From the NCBI GenBank assembly GCA_964529715.1, contig CAZGXI010000049.1, positions 1-29,364 of the forward strand: a stretch of 29,364 nucleotides of DNA, read 5' to 3'. How positions within the stretch are numbered: the stretch's first letter is position 1; each line of letters starts with the position of its first letter. A program made the translations under genes and the position numbers. Positions 22,857 to 29,364 of this stretch are shown here, piece after piece. The notes under the pieces are model-generated. The model was not told where the DNA came from and did not search any database. It saw nothing but the letters and a program-made list of their open reading frames with translations. The DNA comes from CAZGXI01 sp964529715 (GTDB lineage: Bacteria; Chloroflexota; Anaerolineae; Aggregatilineales; Ch27).

Positions 22857-23756
22857 ATGACCACCTACACCCAGGCAGCGACCGAGGTCCAGGCGGCAGT
22901 CGCAAGCGCCAAAAAACGCCGCCCCCGCCGCAGCGATTGGCTGGCGCACTGGCTGACCATCGCCCTGCTGGTCATTTGCGCCTTTGTCATGTTGATGCCC
23001 TTTGTCTGGCTGGTCACCAGCTCACTCAAGAGCCAGGTGCAGATTTTCCAGTATCCCCCGGATTGGATTCCCAACCCGGTGCGCTGGGAAAATTACGTCA
23101 ACGCGCTGACCTACAAGCCTTTCGGCCTCTATCTCGTCAACACCCTGAAAATCGTGGTGTTGAACATCATCGCGGTGGTGTTTTCCTCGTCCTTCTGCGC
23201 CTATGGCTTTGCGCGCATTCAGTTCTGGGGGCGTAATTTCTGGTTCGGCGTCGTCATGGCGACGTTGTTCCTGCCTTACACGATCCTGATTGTCCCCCTG
23301 TTCATCGTCTTCACCAAACTTGGCTGGGTGAACACCATCGCGCCCCTGACGGTGCCGCTGTTCTTTGGCGGCGGGGCGTTCAACATCTTTCTGCTGCGCC
23401 AGTTTTTCCGCACCATTCCCGAAGACCTGGCCGATGCTGCCCGCATCGATGGGTGCAGCGAGTTCGGGATTTACTGGCGCATCATGTTGCCGCTGTCGAA
23501 GCCGGCGCTGATCACGGTGGCGATCTTCACCTTCCTGAACGCCTGGAATGACCTGCTGGGGCCGATCATTTACCTGCGCTCGCCGGAGAATTTCACGGTG
23601 GCAGTGGGACTGGCATCTTTCCGCAGCATCATCGATGTCAGTTGGGACTTGCAACTGGCCGCAGCGACGGCGATGATCCTGCCGGTGGTGGTGCTGTTTT
23701 TCTTCGCCCAGCGTTACTTCATCAAGGGCATTGTGATGACCGGGCTGAAAGGCTAA
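22857..23756 (+). CDS. ABC sugar transporter permease, MalG/UgpE type
   Basis: The start is ATG at 22857, with GAGGGGAC upstream; a longer in-frame start at 22752 lies inside the previous gene and is rejected. The 299-residue product has a basic N-tail (Lys-Lys-Arg-Arg-Pro-Arg-Arg), six membrane helices and a slightly variant EAA loop (Asp193-Ala-Ala-Arg-Ile-Asp-Gly-Cys, then Ile-Met-Leu-Pro). It is the last gene of the arabinoside operon. Its stop overlaps by four bases the stop region of the convergent membrane protein gene, leaving no room for a separate terminator. Confidence 0.93.
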   Translation: MTTYTQAATEVQAAVASAKKRRPRRSDWLAHWLTIALLVICAFVMLMPFVWLVTSSLKSQVQIFQYPPDWIPNPVRWENYVNALTYKPFGLYLVNTLKIVVLNIIAVVFSSSFCAYGFARIQFWGRNFWFGVVMATLFLPYTILIVPLFIVFTKLGWVNTIAPLTVPLFFGGGAFNIFLLRQFFRTIPEDLADAARIDGCSEFGIYWRIMLPLSKPALITVAIFTFLNAWNDLLGPIIYLRSPENFTVAVGLASFRSIIDVSWDLQLAAATAMILPVVVLFFFAQRYFIKGIVMTGLKG

Positions 23757-25963
23757 CCCGACGTATCTTGTCCGGGGGCGTGTGCGCCCCAAACCGACAA
23801 CACCAGCGCATCGTCTGGCAAATGTTCACCGTCTGCCCGACGCACGGCCAACCGGCGGAAGTCGCTCAAGGTGTACAGGCCGAGCGCGATCCGGGCATCG
23901 GTGGGCAGGGTGGGGGTGTCTAGCGCCACGCATTGCGCCACCACTTCGCCACGTGCCCAGACGCCGGTGGGATAGTTGCCTCCGGCAGGGCCGTCGGCCT
24001 GGGCCAGAGGCGTTCCGGCGGCGTCGGACACGTGAATGAACAGCGAGTAATCGGTGGAGGTCAGGCGTTCAGCGCGCCACTGCAAGCAGACTTCCAGGCC
24101 GGTGTCTGTGCGCGTGATCTCCGGCTCGGCCAGGCTAAATAGATCGCCCTCGCCGTCGGCAAACTGGTACGCCGCGTCGATGTCGGCTGGGGGCGCGTTG
24201 ATGGCGATGCGTCCGATCAGCGGCGTGACGGCTGTTCCGTCGGCAGCGGTGGCGCTCAGGGCGTGTCCGGCCTGCCGGTCGTGTAGCCTGGCTACCAGCG
24301 GATAGACGTGGCCGGGGGCGGCGTCTTCCGGCACGGCAATCACCCAGTGCTCGGCCCAAGTCTCGCCGGGGAGCCAGTCGGCGGCAAGCAGGTTGCCGGT
24401 GGCCGGGTAGCTGTCGCGGCGCACGATGTCCGAATCCACGCTGTGAACGTATGTCAGCAAGTCACGGTCGGCAGGGCGAAGCGCGGTCCAGGTGAGCGTG
24501 AGCGTAAGGCGGTCGCCGGGGCGGGCGCGCAGCGTGACCGGATCGCTGTCGGACAGGATGGCGTAGCCCTCGAAAGTGTAGGCCAGGCGGTTCGATGTGC
24601 TGTTTGTCGCCGGGGCTAGGCGGTAGGCTGGCAGATAATAACCGAACAGACAGATGCAGGCGACGGCAACCAGGCCGCCGGTCAGGGTCAACGCGACAGG
24701 CCAGCGTAGCCGCGCCAGGCGTTGCGGCGTGAGCGCGTCCAATCCCCAGGTCAAGATGGCCGCCCAGGCCGCGATTCCTGGCAGCAGATAGCGTCCCTGG
24801 TTGCCCGACCAGGCGGAGCTTGCCACATAGACCAGGACGATGCCCCAGATGCCCGCAAAAGCGGCGACGCTGCTCCCCTGCCACACTGTGAGACGTGTCT
24901 CGGCGCGGGCATGGCGCACGGCCAGCACCCCCAGGCGAATCGCCGCGCCGCCCAGGGCGACGAGCAAGAACCGGTCGAAGAGCGCATACAGTTCCCTGCT
25001 CACCGGCACCGCTCCCTGCCCAAAACGCGCCCACAGGCTGGCATAGGCGTAAGGCAGACGTCCCAGACCTATATCGAGCGCCAGCCCGCCGGGCCGGATG
25101 GCCTCCGACGCCCAGGTGCGCAGCATGGTTTGCATCCCGGTAGGGTCGCCGTATTCGATCCCGTTGCGCACGTACCACCAACCCGCCACCAGGACGATCA
25201 GCGCCGCCGTCAGGGGGAGATGACGCCAGGCGCGGCGGTCCGGCAGGATGACCAGCGCCGTCGGCAGCGCGAGGAAGACGGCGTTCACTTTGGTCAACAG
25301 CACCGCTCCCAGCGCCAATCCCAGCAGGGCCATGCGGCGTCGGGTAGGGCCGTCGCGTTGCTGCCGCAGCGCCAGCCACAGCACCACCGACGCCAACAAA
25401 TTGAGCAGCACATCATTGGTGATCATCCCGCCCAAAAACAACATCTGCGGCCAGAAGGCCAGCAGCGCCAAAGCCAGAATCCGACGGTCTGGACGGATGG
25501 GCCACAGCACGCGGAAGATGCCGACGCCGATTAGCACCGTCAGGGTGCTCAGCGCGACCGACAGCAGGCGCAAGACATGCACGGCCCGCGCCGTCGCGCT
25601 GCCGCTATAGGGAAACTGTTCGGCGCGCGTGTGCAGGTACAGGTTTTTGTTATCGTTGCCCGGCTGATCGATCAGGCCAGGGTAAAACGGGTTGCGCCGG
25701 GCTTCGATCTGGGCAAAGTCGTCGTCGTCGAAGGGCGCAAGGAGGGGCGCGGCCAGCAGGTAATACAGCGGGGCCTGGTGTAGCTCGCCGCGCGGTTGCC
25801 CGTCGAGCGGGGGCAGGGCGCGGTCACGCACCAGCAGCCGGATATAGCGGTAGTGTTCGATCTCGTCTGGGCCTTCAAAGATCGGCCCCAGGCTGAAGAT
25901 CGTCGCCAGCAGCAGATGGGTCAGGACCAGTATGGCGGTCAGGCTGCGCTCAAAACGGCTCAT
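23753..25963 (-). CDS. Polytopic membrane protein, GT39/PMT_2 or DUF2142-like glycosyltransferase
   Basis: The start is set at ATG 25963 (736 residues) because the first helix follows at once (Leu-Thr-Ala-Ile-Leu-Val-Leu-Thr-His) and the longer ATG at 26083 lies within the predicted promoter. No good ribosome site is visible. After helix 1 comes Gly-Pro-Asp-Glu-Ile-Glu-His-Tyr-Arg-Tyr, the acidic first-loop motif of GT-C enzymes that use lipid-phosphate sugars. About ten more hydrophobic helices run to about residue 450. A soluble beta-rich C-terminal region (about 465-736) holds two similar halves, each with a Trp-x-Ala or Trp-Arg-Ala strand and a Tyr-x-x-x-x-His-Val-x-Asp type strand. The acceptor is unknown. 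Confidence 0.85.
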   Translation of the reverse strand: MSRFERSLTAILVLTHLLLATIFSLGPIFEGPDEIEHYRYIRLLVRDRALPPLDGQPRGELHQAPLYYLLAAPLLAPFDDDDFAQIEARRNPFYPGLIDQPGNDNKNLYLHTRAEQFPYSGSATARAVHVLRLLSVALSTLTVLIGVGIFRVLWPIRPDRRILALALLAFWPQMLFLGGMITNDVLLNLLASVVLWLALRQQRDGPTRRRMALLGLALGAVLLTKVNAVFLALPTALVILPDRRAWRHLPLTAALIVLVAGWWYVRNGIEYGDPTGMQTMLRTWASEAIRPGGLALDIGLGRLPYAYASLWARFGQGAVPVSRELYALFDRFLLVALGGAAIRLGVLAVRHARAETRLTVWQGSSVAAFAGIWGIVLVYVASSAWSGNQGRYLLPGIAAWAAILTWGLDALTPQRLARLRWPVALTLTGGLVAVACICLFGYYLPAYRLAPATNSTSNRLAYTFEGYAILSDSDPVTLRARPGDRLTLTLTWTALRPADRDLLTYVHSVDSDIVRRDSYPATGNLLAADWLPGETWAEHWVIAVPEDAAPGHVYPLVARLHDRQAGHALSATAADGTAVTPLIGRIAINAPPADIDAAYQFADGEGDLFSLAEPEITRTDTGLEVCLQWRAERLTSTDYSLFIHVSDAAGTPLAQADGPAGGNYPTGVWARGEVVAQCVALDTPTLPTDARIALGLYTLSDFRRLAVRRADGEHLPDDALVLSVWGAHAPGQDTSG

Positions 25964-26081
25964 CAGGTGACGGTGGTTTTCTACAGAGTACTTTAGCCGG
26001 ATGCGAAGACAGGCCAGGCACAGACGTGCCGCTAGTGTAGCGCGGAATTTCCCACCGGGTGACGCACTGTTGTTTTTGTAC

Positions 26082-26109
26082 AATATATTATGATGTACAT
26101 CTTGTCCAA
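26082..26109 (-). promoter_or_regulatory. Candidate promoter of the GT39-like gene, with TGTACA repeats
   Basis: On the minus strand TTGGAC (26104-26109) and TATATT (26082-26087) are 16 bases apart in an AT-rich patch unlike its surroundings. Two TGTACA palindromes (26077-26082 and 26094-26099), 17 bp apart, flank the -10 region and could be a regulator site. Confidence 0.5.
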
Positions 26110-26130
26110 ATGAAATAGGCAGTCCGCGCC

Positions 26131-26159
26131 TTGTCTGGGAATCGACGCGCTGTTACAAT
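26131..26159 (+). promoter_or_regulatory. Candidate promoter of the aminotransferase-pckA pair
   Basis: TTGTCT (26131-26136) and TACAAT (26154-26159) are 17 bases apart. The leader to the ATG at 26358 would be about 190 bases. I recognise no riboswitch or T-box in it. Confidence 0.5.
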
Positions 26160-26357
26160 CTACTCTCAATTTATCCCCGGATGCGCCCAGGTTGTTTCCG
26201 GGGCGATCTTCAACTCTCACAATGTGATGTTATATTTGCGATTTCCGGGCAGCGTGTTTTCGCAGGTCGGGCTGTCTGGACTTCGGGCCGCCCCATTTAG
26301 CACCTGCGACTCGCACTCCGCATTCCGTCGGGAGCCATTCAGGAGGGTAGTCTGTCT

Positions 26358-27575
26358 ATGAGCATCAGCCAACTCGCCAGCTCAATCGTTGAATCGCCGA
26401 CCATGCGGCTGAATCAGGAAGCCCAGTTGCTTCGGGAGAAGGGGGAGCCGGTGATCCATCTGGGCATCGGCGAACCCAAGAATAAGACCCCGATAGCCGC
26501 GCTCCTGGGGTCTGCCGCCAAGTTACGCGCCGGAGACGTGAAATACCTGCCCACTGACGGCACACCGTCGCTGAAGAAGGCCATCATCCGCTACACCGAG
26601 GAAAATTATGGGCGGATCGTTGCGCCGGAAAACGTGATCGTCTCCACCGGCGCCAAGCAGTCGATCTTCAACGTCTTTTATACCCTTCTCAATCCCCAAG
26701 ATGAGGTAATTCTGCTTGCGCCGTACTGGGTGAGCTACCCAGAAATGATCAAGATGTGCATGGGCCGCCCAGTGATCGTCAGGCCGCCGGATGACACCTT
26801 TCAGCCGCGCCTGCAGGACATCGAGGATGCTGTCAGTTCGTATACGAAGGCCATCGTCGTCAACAGTCCCAACAACCCCTCCGGCGTGGTGTTCTCCGAG
26901 CAATTCATCGCCGAGATCGTGGAGTTCTGCGAGAAGCGGAACATCTATCTGATCATGGACGACATTTACCACAAGCTGGTCTTCGATGGCCAGCGCGCGC
27001 CCTCGGCCTACGCCTATACCGATAAGGACATTGAGCATACCCACGTGATCGTGGTGAACGGTGTGTCCAAGCTCTACGGCATGACCGGCTTCCGCATCGG
27101 CTGGGTGATCGCCGGGCGTAAGCTGGTGGAGATCATGACCACCATCCAGGGCCAGATGACCTCTTGTCCGTCGGCTATTTCCCAGGCGGCAGCCGAAGGG
27201 GCGTTGACGGGCGTGCAGAATGTGGTGGAGAACCTGCGCCTGACCATCCAGAACAACCGCGATGTGGCGATGCGGGAGTTGCAGTCCTTCACCGGGGTGC
27301 GCGTGACCAAGCCCGGCGGGACGTTCTACTGCCTGCCGGATTTCCGCGCCTACAACGGCAACTCGTTTGAACTGGCCCAATTTCTGCTCAAGAAGGCCCT
27401 GGTCGTCACCGTGCCGGGCAAGGATTTCGGGATGGAAGGGTTCCTGCGGCTGAGCTACGCTGGGGCCGCCAAAGATGTGACCGAAGGCATCAAGCGCATG
27501 AAGTGGGCGCTCGACCCGAACTCGCCGAGCGAAATCTTCATTGGAGACCGCAAGCTGGTCAGAGACTGGATGTAA
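26358..27575 (+). CDS. Class I/II PLP aminotransferase, aspartate aminotransferase-like
   Basis: A 405-residue fold-type I aminotransferase; AGGAGG lies about 12 bases before the ATG. Landmarks are the N-terminal Gly-Ile-Gly-Glu-Pro, Tyr-Leu-Pro-Thr-Asp-Gly, the cofactor-binding Ser-Thr-Gly-Ala-Lys-Gln, Asn-Ser-Pro-Asn-Asn-Pro-Ser-Gly, the Schiff-base Lys238 in Gly-Val-Ser-Lys-Leu-Tyr-Gly-Met-Thr-Gly, and the carboxylate-binding Arg in Phe-Leu-Arg-Leu-Ser-Tyr near residue 365. The common substrate set is aspartate plus 2-oxoglutarate. The PEP carboxykinase gene starts three bases later, so oxaloacetate made here could feed directly into PEP. Other amino donors cannot be excluded from sequence. 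Confidence 0.92.
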   Translation: MSISQLASSIVESPTMRLNQEAQLLREKGEPVIHLGIGEPKNKTPIAALLGSAAKLRAGDVKYLPTDGTPSLKKAIIRYTEENYGRIVAPENVIVSTGAKQSIFNVFYTLLNPQDEVILLAPYWVSYPEMIKMCMGRPVIVRPPDDTFQPRLQDIEDAVSSYTKAIVVNSPNNPSGVVFSEQFIAEIVEFCEKRNIYLIMDDIYHKLVFDGQRAPSAYAYTDKDIEHTHVIVVNGVSKLYGMTGFRIGWVIAGRKLVEIMTTIQGQMTSCPSAISQAAAEGALTGVQNVVENLRLTIQNNRDVAMRELQSFTGVRVTKPGGTFYCLPDFRAYNGNSFELAQFLLKKALVVTVPGKDFGMEGFLRLSYAGAAKDVTEGIKRMKWALDPNSPSEIFIGDRKLVRDWM

Positions 27576-27578
27576 GCC

Positions 27579-29225
27579 ATGATCAACTTACTGGACATCA
27601 AAACACCTGCGCAGGATCAGGCCCAGGCGCTCAAGAGCGACTACGGGCTGGTCAATCTTGGCCTCGCCAACATGCACACGGTCTACTGGAATCTCCCGGC
27701 GGAGGCGCTGTACGAGGAGGCGATCTTCCGCCGCGAGGGCAAGATCAGCCGCCTGGGGCCGCTGGTGGTCAACACCGGCAAGCACACCGGGCGCTCGGCC
27801 CAGGATAAATTCATCGTGCGAGAAGCCTCAACCGAGCACCACATCTGGTGGGGCGAGCACAACCGCCCGCTGGCGCCGGATAACTTCAATGTGCTGTTCA
27901 GCCGGATGCAGGGCTTTTTGCAGGGGCGCGACCTGTTCGTGCAGGACTGCTACGTGGGGGCCGACCCGGAGTACCGCCTGCCCGTGCGCATCGTCACCGA
28001 ACTGGCCTGGCACAGCCTGTTCGCCCGCAATATGTTCATCCCTCCCAAACGCGAGGAATACAAGCAGTTTGTGCCCGAATTTACCGTGATGGCGCTGCCA
28101 TCCTTCAATGCTTTTGAAGCCATCGACGGCACGCGCACGCCGACTTTCATCGTGCTCGACTTCTCCGCGCGGTTGTGCATCATCGGCGGCACGGCTTACG
28201 CGGGCGAGATCAAGAAGTCGGTGTTCACGCTGATGAACTACCTGATGCCGCTCGAAGGTGTGATGTCGATGCACTGTTCGGCCAATGTCGGCGCGGCGGG
28301 CGACGTGGCGCTGTTCTTCGGGCTGTCTGGTACAGGCAAGACCACCCTCTCTGCCGACCCCAAACGTGGCCTGATCGGCGACGACGAGCACGCCTGGAGC
28401 GACCAGGGTATCTTTAACTACGAGAACGGCTGCTACGCCAAAGTGATCCGGCTCTCCCCGACGGCAGAGCCGCAGATTTACGCCACCACGCAGCGTTTCG
28501 GCACGGTGTTGGAGAACGTGGTCTTCGATAACCTGACGCGCGAGATTGACCTGGACGACGAGTCGCGCACGGAGAACACGCGCGCTTCCTATCCGCTGGA
28601 TTACATCGACAATGCCGTCCCGGCGAAGATGGCCGGACATCCGAAGAATATCGTCTTTTTGACCTGCGACGCGCAGGGCGTGATGCCGCCCATCGCCCGC
28701 CTGACGACCGACCAGGCGCTTTACCACTTCATCTCCGGCTACACCTCCAAGTTGGCCGGGACAGAAGCCGGTCTGGGCGCTGAGCCAGAGATCACCTTCA
28801 GCACGTGTTTCGGCGCGCCGTTTATGGTGCACCAGCCGTCCTACTACGCCGAACTGCTGCGCCGCAAGATCGAACGCTACGGCGTGACCTGCTGGCTGAT
28901 CAACACCGGCTGGGTCGGCGGCGCTTTCGGTGTGGGCAAGCGCATCAGCATCCGCCACACGCGCGCCCTGCTCAACGCTGCGCTGGACGGCAAGCTGGAC
29001 GATGTGGAATACTACACCGACCCGGTTTTCGGCTTCGCCGTGCCCAAACACTGCCCCGACGTGCCGGAGGAAGTGCTCTATCCTGCCGAGGCGTGGCCAG
29101 ACAAAGAGGAGTACTGGGATAAGTACCGCCAGTTGGCCGCCCGCTTTATCGACAACGCCCGCAAGTTCGACATGGCGCCGGAAGTGGTCGCCGCCGGGCC
29201 GTCCTTGCAGCCTGCGGCAGTGTAA
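27579..29225 (+). CDS. pckA: Phosphoenolpyruvate carboxykinase (ATP)
   Basis: A 548-residue enzyme, slightly longer than the usual 530-540. It converts oxaloacetate and ATP to PEP, CO2 and ADP, the first committed step of gluconeogenesis. Motifs are Asn-Thr-Gly-Lys-His-Thr-Gly-Arg-Ser near residue 66 (oxaloacetate binding), Tyr-Ala-Gly-Glu-Ile-Lys-Lys-Ser near 206 (metal and substrate), the P-loop Gly-Leu-Ser-Gly-Thr-Gly-Lys254-Thr-Thr-Leu-Ser, and the following Gly-Asp-Asp-Glu-His kinase-2 motif. The ATG lies three bases after the aminotransferase stop, with no strong ribosome site of its own, suggesting coupled translation. Confidence 0.97.
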   Translation: MINLLDIKTPAQDQAQALKSDYGLVNLGLANMHTVYWNLPAEALYEEAIFRREGKISRLGPLVVNTGKHTGRSAQDKFIVREASTEHHIWWGEHNRPLAPDNFNVLFSRMQGFLQGRDLFVQDCYVGADPEYRLPVRIVTELAWHSLFARNMFIPPKREEYKQFVPEFTVMALPSFNAFEAIDGTRTPTFIVLDFSARLCIIGGTAYAGEIKKSVFTLMNYLMPLEGVMSMHCSANVGAAGDVALFFGLSGTGKTTLSADPKRGLIGDDEHAWSDQGIFNYENGCYAKVIRLSPTAEPQIYATTQRFGTVLENVVFDNLTREIDLDDESRTENTRASYPLDYIDNAVPAKMAGHPKNIVFLTCDAQGVMPPIARLTTDQALYHFISGYTSKLAGTEAGLGAEPEITFSTCFGAPFMVHQPSYYAELLRRKIERYGVTCWLINTGWVGGAFGVGKRISIRHTRALLNAALDGKLDDVEYYTDPVFGFAVPKHCPDVPEEVLYPAEAWPDKEEYWDKYRQLAARFIDNARKFDMAPEVVAAGPSLQPAAV

Positions 29226-29244
29226 ATCCTGCGCTGCTGTTGTC

Positions 29245-29282
29245 GAAAAATCTGTCGGGGCGCGCCAGAAGGTGCGCCTCGA
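29245..29282 (-). terminator. Intrinsic terminator of the downstream LacI-family gene
   Basis: An 11-bp stem (arms 29255-29265 and 29272-29282, two G-U pairs, 6-base loop) is followed on the minus strand by CAGATTTTTCG. It lies five bases after the stop of the minus-strand gene. It may also end pckA transcripts from the other side, though it lacks a U-tract in that direction. Confidence 0.75.
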
Positions 29283-29287
29283 CGTGT

Positions 29288-29364
29288 TTATTGGGCGTGT
29301 GCGGCGTTGGGCGGGGCGGTGGATTGACGCACGACGAGGGAAACGTCCAGCACGCGGCGCACAG
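29288..29364 (-). CDS. LacI-family transcriptional regulator, C-terminal fragment
   Basis: The window edge cuts this gene; only about 25 codons are visible before the TAA at 29288-29290. The tail Val-Leu-Asp-Val-Ser-Leu-Val-Val-Arg-Gln-Ser-Thr-Ala-Pro-Pro is the typical ending of LacI/GalR sensor domains (Leu-x-Val-Arg-x-Ser-Thr). The terminator directly behind it supports a real gene end. It is a second LacI regulator, distinct from the one at 9805, whose ending differs (Cys-Gly-Cys). Its target cannot be seen. Confidence 0.8.
   Translation of the reverse strand, partial: VRRVLDVSLVVRQSTAPPNAAHAQ

Noticed and set aside
26160..26357. Possible riboswitch in the long leader before the aminotransferase
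   Set aside because: No known riboswitch core or T-box sequence was recognised; length alone is not evidence.

Overview
The window is GC-rich and gene-dense, with Sec and Tat exported sugar-binding proteins, LacI regulators ending in a Cys-Gly-Cys tail, GT-C membrane glycosyltransferases and many GC-rich intergenic hairpins. This style fits a Chloroflexota (Anaerolineae-like) bacterium. That placement is inference: there is no rRNA or marker gene here to prove it.

Left part (1-4141): a truncated secreted DUF4139-like protein on the minus strand; a minus-strand tRNA-Arg(ACG) with a near-consensus promoter and an intrinsic terminator; a secreted SH3-domain protein followed by a small RsbRD-N-like protein; then a DegT-family PLP aminotransferase ending at a good terminator. 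The gaps carry hairpin-forming intergenic repeats.

Centre (4427-17023), the main carbohydrate locus: two glucoamylase-like (PF10091 / GH144-type) proteins face each other. One is apparently cytoplasmic, with a CBM-like and an FnIII-like domain. The other is secreted, with three tandem copies of an unassigned beta-sandwich module. The secreted enzyme is divergent from a lacI - substrate-binding protein - permease - permease - membrane helical protein - GH94 phosphorylase operon. The divergent region holds two well-formed sigma70-like promoters, each overlapped by a LacI-type operator with an AAAGCG core. The simplest model is an inducible beta-glucan pathway (best candidate beta-1,2-glucan or sophoro-oligosaccharides): the glucan is cut outside, the pieces are imported by ABC transport and cleaved inside by phosphorolysis. 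No GH1 or GH3 beta-glucosidase lies in the window.

Right-centre (17057-23756): an AraC-family regulator is divergent from a second sugar operon with a GH127-type beta-L-arabinofuranosidase, a Tat-type binding protein and two permeases. A 14-bp inverted repeat upstream of the GH127 gene is a candidate AraC operator. In both operons the gap between the binding-protein gene and the first permease gene holds a strong hairpin, as in E. coli malE-malF. Neither operon encodes its own ATPase.

Right part (23753-29364): a GT39/DUF2142-like membrane protein converging with the arabinoside operon; an aspartate-type aminotransferase three bases upstream of ATP-type PEP carboxykinase, plausibly a gluconeogenic pair; and the C-terminal tail of another LacI-family regulator entering from the right edge on the minus strand, with its own terminator.
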